NCBI GenBank assembly: GCA_016795505.1
Contig: JAEUHH010000026.1
Location: forward strand, 35,688-99,687
Origin: Verrucomicrobiales bacterium
Lineage (GTDB): Bacteria > Verrucomicrobiota > Verrucomicrobiia > Verrucomicrobiales > DEV007
Length of the DNA stretch: 64,000 bases
Reading direction: 5' to 3'
Made by a program: the position numbers and the translations under genes. Positions 44,524 to 53,191 of this stretch are shown piece after piece. The notes under the pieces were generated by a model. The model made no database searches, was not told the origin of the DNA, and saw only the letters and a program-made list of their open reading frames with translations. Within the stretch, counting starts at the first letter, position 1. Every line of letters starts with the position of its first letter.

Positions 44524-45393
44524 ATGGCTGCTCCACTGCTGATGATTGATGGTTTGACTCTCACTGCTCCCGATTCGTCGGACGGCGGCGGGTGGCGCGA
44601 GGTGCTGAGCCAGGTGTCGTGCAAAGTCGCGCCCGGCGAGGTGCTGGGGCTCGTCGGGGGGATCGGCGCGGGGAAATCGATGCTGCTTCAGGCCGTGAGC
44701 GGGCAATTGCCGGCCGGCATCCGGTGGGCTTCCGGCTCCATCGAACTGATCCCCGGCCCTGAGAGGAGCCTGCACCGCCTACCGGGCTGGATGTGGCGTG
44801 ATTTGAGGCGGCGGCGGCTCGCCTGGCTGAGCCGAGATGCGGCCGCGCCGTGGCATCCAGGGCTGACGATGCGACGTCAGCTAAAGGAGATCGTCGCCGA
44901 GGGCGCGCGGGCCCGCGAACTGACGCGCGAGTCGGACTGGCTGCCGGTGCTCTGCGAGACCGGGCTGATCGAGCCGGAATCCCTGCTGGGACGGCTACCG
45001 GGTGAATTGTCCGAGCCGATCCTGCAGCGCTTCGCGATTGGCGCGGGGCTGCTGCGCGGGGCGGACCTGTGGATCGCTGACGAACCGACCTCGGCTCTCG
45101 ATGCGACCGGGGAGGATCAGATCCTGCGGTTGCTGCGCGATCTGTGCGCGCGGCATCGATTCGGTCTGCTGCTGGCGACGCATCATTTAGGCGTCATCGG
45201 TCGCGTTGCCGACCGGGTGGCGGTGTTGTTTGAGGGAGCGGTCGTTGAGACAGGCCCGGTAAAAAGGGTCCTGAGCCGGCCGGACCATCGCTACACGCGG
45301 GCGCTGCTGGATTGCCTCCCCCGTCTCGGTGAGCATCGGACCCGACTGGGGCAGATTGACCGGGTGTCGGAGCGGGGGGCTTTGCGGGAGTGA
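44524..45393 (+). CDS. ABC transporter ATPase with degenerate Q-loop and signature
   Basis: A 289-residue protein. Walker A GGIGAGKS is at 45-52 and Walker B LWIADEPTSALD at about 182-193, with a switch His in LLATHHLGVI. Two hallmark motifs are off. The Q-loop, normally IFQDP in this group, reads WLSRDAAAPWHPGLT with Arg104 in place of Gln. The LSGGQ signature reads LSEPI (162-166) within GELSEPILQRFAIGAGLLRG. The family normally has two ATPases (DppD, DppF); only one is seen here. It may dimerise with a canonical subunit encoded elsewhere or hydrolyse ATP poorly. Confidence 0.88.
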   Translation: MAAPLLMIDGLTLTAPDSSDGGGWREVLSQVSCKVAPGEVLGLVGGIGAGKSMLLQAVSGQLPAGIRWASGSIELIPGPERSLHRLPGWMWRDLRRRRLAWLSRDAAAPWHPGLTMRRQLKEIVAEGARARELTRESDWLPVLCETGLIEPESLLGRLPGELSEPILQRFAIGAGLLRGADLWIADEPTSALDATGEDQILRLLRDLCARHRFGLLLATHHLGVIGRVADRVAVLFEGAVVETGPVKRVLSRPDHRYTRALLDCLPRLGEHRTRLGQIDRVSERGALRE

Positions 45394-45410
45394 TTAGATA
45401 GAGGGGGAGC

Positions 45411-45481
45411 GTTCCAAGTTCCAAGTTCCAAGTTCCAAGTTCCAAGTTCCAAGTTCCAAGTTCCAAGTTCCAAGTTCCAAG
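45411..45481. repeat. Heptanucleotide tandem array (CCAAGTT, about 10 copies)
   Basis: Perfect 7-bp repeats fill the gap between the 3' ends of the ABC ATPase gene and the convergent sulfatase gene. All copies are identical, suggesting active slippage or recent expansion. Seven is not a multiple of three, but the array lies outside both genes. Confidence 0.95.
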
Positions 45482-45511
45482 CGGGGAAGCGGAAAACTGG
45501 TGGTTGGAGAG

Positions 45512-46963
45512 TTACTGGGAGGCGGCCTTCTTATTGGGCTGGCCTTTTGCCTTGGCTTTTCCTTTCCCTTTTCCTTTTCCGCCGGCTTTTGGGGCTGTGT
45601 TGGTGGGACTGGCTTCCTCGGTCGGGAGGTGTTGGGCGAGACGGGCAATGACGGAGGCTTGGGCGGGATCGGCGGCGAGATTGGTGTATTCCATCGGGTC
45701 GGTCTCGTGGTCGTAGAGTTCTTCCTCACCGTTTTCGTAACGGATGTAGCGGTAGCGGGCGTCGCGGATGGCGTGATTGCCGCGTCCGTGGGTGCAGAGG
45801 GCGACGCCGTCCCACTGGGCTGCCGGATCGCGCAGGAGGGGCAGGAGACTGGGGCCTTTGACGGAATCGGGAATGGGCAGGCCGGCGAGTTCACAGGCGG
45901 TCGGGTAGATGCTCAGGTAGTCGACGGGAGCGGGGCACACCTGGCCGGCTGGGGCGATGCCGGGGGCGGTGATGGTCAGGACGGTGCGGGTGGCTTCCTC
46001 CCAGAGGGCGAATTTCCGCCAGTGCTGCTTTTCGCCGAGGTGCCAGCCGTGATCGCTCCACAGGATGATGACTGTTTTGCCGGCCCGCGGGCTGCGGTCG
46101 AGTCCGTCGAGGAGGCGGCCGATCTGGTCATCGAGGTAGGATATGGTGGCGAGGTAGCCCTGCACGGCACGCTGCCACTGGCCGGCCTCGACGACGGCGG
46201 CGTGGTCGCCATCGGGACCGGCCATGCGCACGCCGGCGGGCGGGATGTCATCGAGGTCGTCGTCGCGGAAGGTGGGCAGGGCGACGGAGTCGAGCGGGAA
46301 GCGGTCGAAATACTCCTGCGGCACATACCACGGCAGGTGGGGCTTCACGTAGCCCACGGCGAGGAACAGCGGCTGGTCGCCGGCGGGCTTTTGCAGTTCG
46401 CCAATGGCCCAGTCGGTGAGTTGGGTGTCGCCCATCTCGTCCGTTTTCGCCGGGATGGGACCCCAGTCGAAGTGGGATCTGTCGAGGCCGTTGAGATTCT
46501 GTTCGTGGCCGCCGGCGCTGGGAAAGAGGCCTTTCCACTCGGTCCAGGAGTCTTCGCGGCCTTCGGCGTTGAAGTTGTGATAGATCTTGCCGCCGCCCAG
46601 CACGCGGTAGCCTTGGGCGAGGAAGTGTCGGTTCAGGGTGAGGGTGTCCCGCATTTTGCCTTGGGCGGGATCGCCATTGGTGTAGATGCCGGTCTGGTGG
46701 GGGCGCAGACCGCTCATCAGCGCGGCGCGGGAGGGATTGCAGGCGGGCGCGGCGCAGTGGGCATTGGTGAAGGTGACGCCGCGGGCCATGAGCCGGTCGA
46801 GGTGTGGCGTCCTGGCCTGCGGATGGCCGCCCAGGGCGCTGGTCCAGTCGTTGAGATCGTCGATGGCGATGAACAGAACGTCCGGCCGGTCGGCTGCTGG
46901 TGCGGGCGAGGCGGCGGCGAGGGTCGTGGCGATGATGAGCGGGAAGAGGGTGCGAATTCTCAT
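45512..46963 (-). CDS. Secreted sulfatase, iduronate-2-sulfatase-like, with Lys/Gly-rich tail
   Basis: A 483-residue protein using the ATG at 46963 (signal peptide MRIRTLFPLIIATTLAAASP). The metal site is FIAIDDLNDWTSALGGHP. The formylglycine motif is CNPSR, with Cys75 as the modified residue. Further motifs are GKIYHNF, VGYVKPHLPW, LWSDHGWHLGEKQHW and RYIRYENGEEELYD. This pattern matches the iduronate-2-sulfatase subgroup. The last about 25 residues are a polycationic KGKGKGKAKAKGQPNKKA tail not expected in the family. A longer upstream frame would overlap the divergent DUF1080 gene and is rejected. Confidence 0.92.
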   Translation of the reverse strand: MRIRTLFPLIIATTLAAASPAPAADRPDVLFIAIDDLNDWTSALGGHPQARTPHLDRLMARGVTFTNAHCAAPACNPSRAALMSGLRPHQTGIYTNGDPAQGKMRDTLTLNRHFLAQGYRVLGGGKIYHNFNAEGREDSWTEWKGLFPSAGGHEQNLNGLDRSHFDWGPIPAKTDEMGDTQLTDWAIGELQKPAGDQPLFLAVGYVKPHLPWYVPQEYFDRFPLDSVALPTFRDDDLDDIPPAGVRMAGPDGDHAAVVEAGQWQRAVQGYLATISYLDDQIGRLLDGLDRSPRAGKTVIILWSDHGWHLGEKQHWRKFALWEEATRTVLTITAPGIAPAGQVCPAPVDYLSIYPTACELAGLPIPDSVKGPSLLPLLRDPAAQWDGVALCTHGRGNHAIRDARYRYIRYENGEEELYDHETDPMEYTNLAADPAQASVIARLAQHLPTEEASPTNTAPKAGGKGKGKGKAKAKGQPNKKAASQ

Positions 46964-47045
46964 GACGGTCAGAGGCTGAAGGCGGTGGGATGGGGGAGAA
47001 TACCCCGTGGGAGCGGGCAAGTTTCCTGAAGGCGGAAAAAAATCA

Positions 47046-47073
47046 TGACGAAAAGAGGCGCTTCCGCTATACA
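47046..47073 (+). promoter_or_regulatory. Possible sigma-70-type promoter for the DUF1080 gene
   Basis: TGACGA at 47046-47051 and TATACA at 47068-47073 are separated by 16 bp and lie 26 bp upstream of the ATG at 47100. The match is by eye and the -35 is weak. Confidence 0.3.
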
Positions 47074-47099
47074 CTTTCGCAACATTTTCGAAGCGGATC

Positions 47100-47900
47100 A
47101 TGAATCGGATGGGTCTTTGGTGTGCGGTGGCGGCTGGCTTGGGCCTGCCGGTGGCCTTTCCCTGCGCGGCGTCCGCGCAGGAGGGCGAGGCGGCCCTGAG
47201 TGCCGAGGAGCAGGCGGCCGGGTTCGTGCTGATCTTCGATGGTAAGAGCCTGGAAGGCTGGGAACACGCCGGGAATTGGGCGGCGGAGGGAGGCTCGCTG
47301 GCCCGAAAGGATGCGGGCGGCAATCTGGTCTGGAAGAAGCAGCCGCTGCCGGACGATTTCGAGCTGAGGTTCGAGTGGAAGGTCGCCGAGCGCAGCAACA
47401 GCGGCGTCTATTACCGGCCCGGGCAATACGAATATCAGATCCTGGACAACAAGACCCATCTCGACGGCCTGAATCCCCGCACCTCGGCCGCGTCGCTGTA
47501 TTTCTGCATGGCCCCGTCGAAGGATGTCACCCGGCCGGTGGGGGAGTGGAACGAGGCGCGCATCGTCTGCCAGGGCACGGTGATTCAGCACTGGCTGAAT
47601 GGGGAGAAAGTGATCGATTTCGACTACGCCGACCCCCGCTGGGCGGCCGATCTGGCCCGGCTCAAAGAGCGCGGCGGCGATCTGGCGGCGCGGGGCGGGC
47701 ATCTCCAGTTTCAAGATCACGGCGACCCCGTCTGGTATCGCGCCATCCGCCTGCGGACCATTCCGTCGGGCGAAAAGGTGCCCCACGCGACCGTGGAGCC
47801 GGCGCCGATTCCCGAGGATGCCCTGAAAAAGGAAAAACTCATCCTCGAGCGCATCCGGAAAAACCGAGAAGCCCGCGAGCAGGCCCTGAAGGGCAAGTGA
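47100..47900 (+). CDS. Secreted DUF1080 (3-keto-disaccharide hydrolase-like) protein
   Basis: A 266-residue protein with a signal peptide ending near CAASAQEG. DUF1080 hallmarks: FVLIFDGKSLEGWEHAGNW, DFELRFEWKVAERSNSGVYY, YEYQILDN, PVGEWNEARIVCQGTVIQHW and LNGEKVIDFDY. The fold is a concanavalin-like beta-sandwich; members act on 3-keto-glycosides or bind carbohydrate. The C-terminus adds a Lys/Arg-rich helix (ALKKEKLILERIRKNREARE). It is divergent from the sulfatase gene, so both may respond to the same polysaccharide. Confidence 0.9.
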   Translation: MNRMGLWCAVAAGLGLPVAFPCAASAQEGEAALSAEEQAAGFVLIFDGKSLEGWEHAGNWAAEGGSLARKDAGGNLVWKKQPLPDDFELRFEWKVAERSNSGVYYRPGQYEYQILDNKTHLDGLNPRTSAASLYFCMAPSKDVTRPVGEWNEARIVCQGTVIQHWLNGEKVIDFDYADPRWAADLARLKERGGDLAARGGHLQFQDHGDPVWYRAIRLRTIPSGEKVPHATVEPAPIPEDALKKEKLILERIRKNREAREQALKGK

Positions 47901-47966
47901 GCCGCGCGGGTCGGGCATTTCGTCCGTGATTTGCGGCCGAATCTATGGTTGGCTGGCGGCCAGACC

Positions 47967-49718
47967 ATGACTCGCGAAGACCTTGCCGACGTGTTGGAAA
48001 ATATCGCCCTGCTGCTGGAGCTGAAGGGCGAGAATCCGTTCAAAATCCGTGCCTACCGCACCGGGGCCGAGACGGTGATGCAGTATCCCGGCGACATCGT
48101 GGAGAAAGCCCGGCTCGGCGAGCTGGAGGGCATCAAGGGGATCGGCGACGCGCTCCAGCAAAAGCTGCACGAGCTGGCCTCGACCGGGAAACTCGGATTC
48201 TGGGAAAAGCTGCGCGGCGAGTTTCCCGAGACCATTTTCGAGCTGTTCGACGTGCAGGGGCTCGGGCCGAAAAAGGTGAAGGCGCTCTACGAAGAGTTGG
48301 GCATCGCCTCCATCGCCGCACTGAAAAAGGCGTGCGAAGAGGGTCGGGTCGCCGGTCTGACAGGGTTCGGTCAGAAATCCGCTGAGAAGATCCGCGAGGC
48401 CATCGCGTTTCTGGAGACGAATGCCGACCGATTCCGCCTCGGCGATGTGGCGGCTGCTGTGGAGATGATCCTCGACTCGCTGAAGTCGCATCCCGCCTGC
48501 CTGCGCGCCGAGGTGGGTGGCAGCTTCCGGCGGGGCAAGGAAACGGTCCACGATCTCGATTTTCTCGTCGCCACCGGCGATCCCCAGGCGGTGATGGATC
48601 ACTTCGTCGGTCAGGCTTGGGTGAAGGATACCATCGCCCACGGGCGCACCAAGTCGAGCATCCGCCTGGAGAATGGCCTGCAATGCGACCTGCGCGCGGT
48701 GGCCAACGATGAATGGGCCTGCGCGCTGATGTATTTCACCGGCAGCAAGGAGCACAACGTGGCCATCCGGGGCCGGGCCAATGACCGGGGCTACACCCTG
48801 AACGAATACCGGCTCGCCCCGCGCGAGGGCTCGGAGGCAAAGATGCCGCCCGTCTTCGGCGAGGAGCGCGATCTCTATGCCTTCCTCGGACTCGACTACA
48901 TCGCGCCGGAACTGCGGGAGAACGGCGGCGAGATCGAAGCCGCCGCCGCTCACACCCTGCCGCGGCTGATCGAGTTGGAAAACCTGCGCGGCACCTTTCA
49001 CAACCACACCACCGCCAGCGACGGTCGCAACACCGTGCCGGAGATGGCCGATGCCGCCCGCGAGCTGGGCTTGCAATATCTCGGCATCGCCGACCACTCG
49101 AAAAGCTCCTTTCAGGCCAACGGCCTCGACGAGACCCGGCTGCGCGCCCAGATCGCCGAGATTCGCGACCTGAACCGGCGTTATGCCGACGAGGGCGAGA
49201 CCTTCCGCCTCTTTGCCGGCAGCGAGGTGGACATCCACAAGGACGGCAGCCTCGACTATGACGAGGAGTTACTCGCCGAGTTGGACTACGTCGTCGCCAG
49301 CGTCCACAATGCGATGACATTACCCGAGGCCGAGATGACCGCGCGCCTGATCCGGGCCGCCGAGTCGCCCCACGTCACCATGCTGGGTCACCTGACCGGC
49401 CGGCTGCTGCTCCAGCGGGAGCCCTATGCCGTGGACATCCCCGCCGTCATCGAGGCCTGCGCCGACACGGGCACCTGGATCGAGTTGAACTGCAATCCCT
49501 GGCGGCTGGACCTCGACTGGCGGTGGTGGCGGCTGGCGACGGAAAAGGGCGTGAAGTGCGTCATCAATCCCGACGGCCACCGCGTCGCCGACCTGCACTA
49601 CCTCTGGTTCGGCATCAAGCAGGCCCGCAAGGGCTGGCTGACCCGTGCGGACGTGATGAATTGCCTACCGCTCGACGCGATCGAAGAAGCCCTCGGGGCG
49701 AAGCGAAAGCGCGGCTGA
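47967..49718 (+). CDS. polX: DNA polymerase X with C-terminal PHP domain
   Basis: A 583-residue protein from MTREDLADVLENIALLLELK, the usual PolX opening. Helix-hairpin-helix motifs GIKGIGDALQQKL and VQGLGPKKVKALYEELGI precede the palm with GSFRRGKETVHDLDFLVA, which supplies catalytic Asp residues. The PHP domain begins FHNHTTASDGRN and continues GIADHSKSS, GSEVDI, ASVHNAM and INPDGH. Bacterial PolX enzymes act in gap-filling base-excision repair; the PHP part carries Mn-dependent 3'-5' exonuclease activity. The stop codon is embedded in a perfect hairpin shared with the convergent gene. Confidence 0.95.
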   Translation: MTREDLADVLENIALLLELKGENPFKIRAYRTGAETVMQYPGDIVEKARLGELEGIKGIGDALQQKLHELASTGKLGFWEKLRGEFPETIFELFDVQGLGPKKVKALYEELGIASIAALKKACEEGRVAGLTGFGQKSAEKIREAIAFLETNADRFRLGDVAAAVEMILDSLKSHPACLRAEVGGSFRRGKETVHDLDFLVATGDPQAVMDHFVGQAWVKDTIAHGRTKSSIRLENGLQCDLRAVANDEWACALMYFTGSKEHNVAIRGRANDRGYTLNEYRLAPREGSEAKMPPVFGEERDLYAFLGLDYIAPELRENGGEIEAAAAHTLPRLIELENLRGTFHNHTTASDGRNTVPEMADAARELGLQYLGIADHSKSSFQANGLDETRLRAQIAEIRDLNRRYADEGETFRLFAGSEVDIHKDGSLDYDEELLAELDYVVASVHNAMTLPEAEMTARLIRAAESPHVTMLGHLTGRLLLQREPYAVDIPAVIEACADTGTWIELNCNPWRLDLDWRWWRLATEKGVKCVINPDGHRVADLHYLWFGIKQARKGWLTRADVMNCLPLDAIEEALGAKRKRG

Positions 49719-49735
49719 TCGGAATGATCAGCCGC
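49711..49735. terminator. Perfect hairpin containing the stops of two convergent genes
   Basis: GCGGCTGATC and its exact reverse complement are separated by GGAAT. Each arm encodes Arg-Gly-stop at the end of the gene reading into it: PolX on plus, the propeller protein on minus. No T-run follows on either strand, so intrinsic termination is plausible but not canonical. Confidence 0.55.
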
Positions 49736-50765
49736 GAACGCGCTTCAGCTTGATCGGGTAGGTGTTGCCACTGTTCCACTGGGCGACATAGACGCTCTCT
49801 TCCTCATCAACCCAGATGCCGTGGGGGTGTTTGAAGGGGCTGGTGGCGTCCTTTTGGATCGGGCCGGGCTGGCCTTGGCCGTCATAGACAGGGGCGGAAC
49901 CGCCGGGATTCGAGACGAGGCGGTTGTCCCGGCCGATCACCGAGATGAGGCCCTCCAGATGGGGGGCGACGAGGTAGTCGCCGCGCAGGGCGAGCTGGCA
50001 CACCCGCATGCCGGGGATGGGGATGGTGGCGAGGTGCTTGCCGTCGAGGGTGAAGCGCTTCACGGCGTTGTCCGTCCGCGAGCAGATCAGCAGGGTGGGA
50101 TGCTGCGGATCGCGGGTGTCGACGATGCCGCCGTGGGGAGTGTTGAGGCTTTCCGGCTGTTTGCCGGTGCCGCCGAAGACGCCGAGGATGGCGCCGTCGT
50201 GCGAATGATGGATCACCCAACTGCTGCCGTAGCCATCGCCGACGTAAAAGCTGCCGTCCGGGCTGGGCATGATGTTGGTGGGGGCGTATTTCGCCTTCGG
50301 ATCGGCGTATTGGGGCAGGTCCGGGCGGCCCCATTCCTTCACCACCTTGCCGGACAGGGTGGTTTTGAAAACCTTGCCCAGTGCTGTGTCCGACAGGTAG
50401 AGGAATTCCTCGCCGTTCTCGTTCACGATGTCCATGCCGTGGGCGCCGCGGTAGGTGGTGCCCCAGGACTCCAGCAGTTTGCCGCCCTTGTCGTAGATGA
50501 GGACGTTGTTCTTCACGTTGGTTTGGAACAGGATGAGGCGGCCTTTGGAGTCCTCGACCATCTCGTGGCAGTTGGCGACGGGGAACTGCGCGGGGTCGAG
50601 TTCGCCCCAGCCTGTGACCACTTCGTAGCGGAAATCGCCGTGTCCGATGACGACGGGCGCCTGGGCGCGGATCTTCGAGGTGAGCAGGCCGAAGCCGGCG
50701 AGGGCTCCGCCGGTGGCGAGAAATCGCCGGCGGCCGACAGGTGAGGAGGGGGTGACAGATGGCAT
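49728..50765 (-). CDS. Tat-exported beta-propeller (NHL-like) protein
   Basis: A 345-residue protein. A twin-arginine signal (GRRRFLATGGALAGFGLLTS) ends near RAQAPV. The mature part has repeated propeller-like segments: LYLSDTALGKVFKTTLSGKV, SPDGSFYVGDGYGSSWVIHH, DNAVKRFTLDGKHLATIPIP and KHPHGIWVDEEESVYVAQWN. It is similar in style to peptidyl-alpha-hydroxyglycine alpha-amidating lyase-like/NHL proteins. Function is unknown, perhaps a periplasmic enzyme or binding platform. It is convergent with polX and divergent from the DUF5069 gene. Confidence 0.82.
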   Translation of the reverse strand: MPSVTPSSPVGRRRFLATGGALAGFGLLTSKIRAQAPVVIGHGDFRYEVVTGWGELDPAQFPVANCHEMVEDSKGRLILFQTNVKNNVLIYDKGGKLLESWGTTYRGAHGMDIVNENGEEFLYLSDTALGKVFKTTLSGKVVKEWGRPDLPQYADPKAKYAPTNIMPSPDGSFYVGDGYGSSWVIHHSHDGAILGVFGGTGKQPESLNTPHGGIVDTRDPQHPTLLICSRTDNAVKRFTLDGKHLATIPIPGMRVCQLALRGDYLVAPHLEGLISVIGRDNRLVSNPGGSAPVYDGQGQPGPIQKDATSPFKHPHGIWVDEEESVYVAQWNSGNTYPIKLKRVRG

Positions 50766-50957
50766 CGACGGAATCTTACGGTGAAGTGCTCAGGCGGACC
50801 GTGGCGGAATCGTGGGAAATTTCCTTTGGCGTCTTCCCACTTCGGATTGTAATCTCTGCGTCCCGTGCCAGCCCCTGGCGGCCGGGCGGTCGTCTGATCG
50901 CCCATCGCGGGGACAGTAAAGCCAAAACTCAACTCAAACCCTAATCGCTACACACAC

Positions 50958-51398
50958 ATGAGCCAAATCATCCCCCTCATCAGCTCCGGCATCGCCGGTC
51001 CCCTCGGCGTCCTTCACCTGCCCCGTCTGTGGCAGAAGGCGTCCCTCGAAGCCGCCGGCAAGCTGCACCCCGACTATCCGGGCATCGGCGCCGGCTACGA
51101 CCAGATGGTGCTCGACGGCCTCGGCATCGACAAGGCCGCCTTCGTCGCCTTCATCGCCACCAAGCCCACCTACGTGCAGTTGGAAAACTGGATCCTTGAG
51201 CAAAAGGGCGGTTCCCTCGACCAGGGCGCGGTGGACTCCCTGAATGCCGCGATCAAAGGCTACATCCACGCCGACGACACCCGCGCCAGCATCCTGTCTG
51301 CCGCCGGTCGCGCCGACGACGGCACCATCCGTGACGCCGTGAACCTGAACAACCTCGACGACTGGGCTTCCTTCCACGCCCAGGAGATCGCCGGCTGA
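50958..51398 (+). CDS. DUF5069 family protein
   Basis: A 146-residue cytoplasmic protein. Characteristic segments are GPLGVLHLPRLWQKASLEAA, YDQMVLDGLGIDKAAFVAF, PTYVQLENWILEQ and LNLDDWASFHAQE-like at the C-terminus. DUF5069 proteins are frequent in Verrucomicrobia and related phyla and have no assigned function. It is followed by a strong terminator, so it is probably a single-gene unit. The 192-bp upstream region shared with the divergent propeller gene should hold both promoters. Confidence 0.82.
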   Translation: MSQIIPLISSGIAGPLGVLHLPRLWQKASLEAAGKLHPDYPGIGAGYDQMVLDGLGIDKAAFVAFIATKPTYVQLENWILEQKGGSLDQGAVDSLNAAIKGYIHADDTRASILSAAGRADDGTIRDAVNLNNLDDWASFHAQEIAG

Positions 51399-51447
51399 TC
51401 CGGTCAGGCGGGCGTGGCCATCGTGCCGCGCATGACCTGTTTGAAAT

Positions 51448-51486
51448 GCCCGGATCCGGCCTCTCCGCCGGGTCCGGGCTTTTTTT
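51448..51486 (+). terminator. Rho-independent terminator after the DUF5069 gene
   Basis: A 13-bp GC stem (GCCCGGATCCGGC with GCCGGGTCCGGGC, one G-T pair) encloses a 6-nt loop and is followed by seven T residues at 51480-51486. It is the clearest intrinsic terminator in the window. Confidence 0.9.
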
Positions 51487-51499
51487 CGCCACTTATTTC

Positions 51500-51955
51500 A
51501 TGTCCACGCCAGCCTACCGGGTTCGTCCCGCCGACTTTGCCGATCCGGCTGATGCCGCTGCGGCTCGCGAGGTGCGGCGCGTCGTCTTTGTCATTGAGCA
51601 GGGTGTGCCCGAGTCGCTCGAGATCGACGGGCGCGATGCCGGAGCCGTCCACGCACTGGCATTTGCCGACGATGGCTCGGCCATCGGCACGGCGCGACTG
51701 CTGCCCGGTGGAAAAATCGGCCGCGTCGCCGTGCTGGCGCCGTGGCGGGGGCGGGGCGTGGGCGCCGCCCTGATGCGCTGCCTCCTCGATGCCGCCGACG
51801 CGCACGGCTGGGACGAGATCGTCCTGCACGCCCAGTCGTGGACGGTGGGCTTTTACGAAAAGCTCGGCTTTGTCATCGAAGGCGACGAGTTCGAGGAAGC
51901 AAAAATCCCGCACCGCCGCATGGTGAGGCGACGGGGCGGGATCTGCGGAAGTTGA
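51500..51955 (+). CDS. GNAT-family N-acetyltransferase (ElaA/YjcF-like)
   Basis: A 151-residue protein from MSTPAYRVRPADFADPADAA. Upstream in-frame starts lie inside the terminator and are rejected. The acetyl-CoA loop is RVAVLAPWRGRGVGAALMRC, preceded by FVIEQGVPESLEIDGRD and followed by LHAQSWTVGFYEKLGFVIEG. The FVIEQGVP and FYEKLGF signatures match the YjcF/ElaA group of GNATs, whose substrates are largely unknown. Confidence 0.9.
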   Translation: MSTPAYRVRPADFADPADAAAAREVRRVVFVIEQGVPESLEIDGRDAGAVHALAFADDGSAIGTARLLPGGKIGRVAVLAPWRGRGVGAALMRCLLDAADAHGWDEIVLHAQSWTVGFYEKLGFVIEGDEFEEAKIPHRRMVRRRGGICGS

Positions 51956-51988
51956 CTGAGACCGGCATTCAGCGCGGTCCCGAGCCGG

Positions 51989-52981
51989 TCACTTCTTCTT
52001 GGCTGCGGCCTTTTTCTTGGCGGCCGCCTTTTTCTTGGCCGGCTTGGCGCCATGACGACCGGGGAAGGTCAGCTCGGCGATGCCCGACTTGTCGAGACCG
52101 CCCAGGCCTTCGGCGACCATACGGGAGTATTGCGCGGTGGTGGCGTCGTTGAGCGGCAGGGTGAGCTTCACCTGGCGCGCCAGCCCGGCGGCGATGCCGG
52201 AATCCTTCGCGGCGTGCTCGGCGGAGAACCAGCAGTCGTGCTCGCGGGCGATCATGTCGGCGGCATCGGTCTGGAGCACGCGGGAGTTGGCACCAGTCTG
52301 GGAGAAGACCTCGCAGATCATGTCCAGATCGAGTCCCAGCGCCTTCGCCAGACCGAGGCCTTCGGCGAGACCGGCGGTGTTGATGTTCATGACCATGTTG
52401 ACGAGTGCCTTCACCTCGGCGGCCTTGCCGACCGGTCCGATGTGGCGCAGGTTCACGCTCAGGTCCTCCAGCAGGCTCTTGGCGCCTTTGTAGTCGGTCT
52501 CCTCGCCACCGATCATGAGATAGAGCTGGCCGGTGCGGGCGTGGCTGATGCTCGACGCCATGCAGGCCTCCAGCGCGGCGGCCTTTTTCTTGGCGGCGGC
52601 GGTGGCGACCTTTTTCTGGATGGCGGGGCTCAGGGTGGCGCAGTTGATGAACAGCCGGCCCTCGGCGCCCGTCAGCAGGTTGTCGCCCTTGCCGAAGAAG
52701 ATGGCGTCCATCGCGGCGTCGTTGGTCACCACCGTGAAGATCACGTCCGCTGCGGCGGTGACATCGGCCAGCTTGTCGCAGGCGGTGGCACCGATCTCCT
52801 CGGCCAGGCTCTTCGCCGCGTCGCGGTTCACGTCATAGACGGCGGTCACGGCGTACTTCAGGTCGTTGAGATGGCGTGCCATGTTCGCACCCATGCGGCC
52901 GACACCGACGAAGGCGATGCGCTTTTTGCTGGGGCTCTTGGCGGCTTTGTCTTTCTTGGCTTTTTTGTCTTTCTTGCTCAT
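51989..52981 (-). CDS. Beta-hydroxyacid dehydrogenase (3-hydroxyisobutyrate/glyoxylate reductase type) with Lys-rich tails
   Basis: A 330-residue protein from MSKKDKKAKKDKAAKSPSKK. The Rossmann motif is IAFVGVGRMGANMARHL. The family substrate loop (SSISHARTGQLYLMIGG, normally ApVSGG..A..G.L) is modified. The catalytic Lys is in AAEVKALVNMVMNINTAGLA. The N-terminal tail (about 20 residues) and C-terminal tail (AKKKAAAKKKAAAKKK) are Lys/Ala-rich, reminiscent of histone H1-like tails and unusual for this family. It probably reduces or oxidises a small hydroxyacid with NAD(P). A longer upstream start is unlikely because it precedes the cationic tail with unrelated Pro-rich sequence. Confidence 0.85.
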   Translation of the reverse strand: MSKKDKKAKKDKAAKSPSKKRIAFVGVGRMGANMARHLNDLKYAVTAVYDVNRDAAKSLAEEIGATACDKLADVTAAADVIFTVVTNDAAMDAIFFGKGDNLLTGAEGRLFINCATLSPAIQKKVATAAAKKKAAALEACMASSISHARTGQLYLMIGGEETDYKGAKSLLEDLSVNLRHIGPVGKAAEVKALVNMVMNINTAGLAEGLGLAKALGLDLDMICEVFSQTGANSRVLQTDAADMIAREHDCWFSAEHAAKDSGIAAGLARQVKLTLPLNDATTAQYSRMVAEGLGGLDKSGIAELTFPGRHGAKPAKKKAAAKKKAAAKKK

Positions 52982-53137
52982 GATGGGGAACGGTGGGGAT
53001 GACTCCGGTTGGGGTTTGTCGGTCGGTTTCCTGTCATCGGGGATCTGTCCCGTGGGACGCATCACCGGTGCGGTGGGGATCTAAGCACCGATTGTCCCGC
53101 TTGTCACGTGACATGGCAGGCCGGCAGCGGGTGCATC

Positions 53138-53191
53138 GATTTCCGATGCAACAGGGTCTGATCTCCGATCAAACAGGGTTGCATCGGAATC
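53138..53191. repeat. 22-bp repeat element, site 5 (two units)
   Basis: Units at 53145-53166 and 53167-53188, both with ACAGGGT and flanks GATTTCC and GGAATC. The element abuts the stop codon of the PIG-L gene (complement of 53192-53194). Confidence 0.9.
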
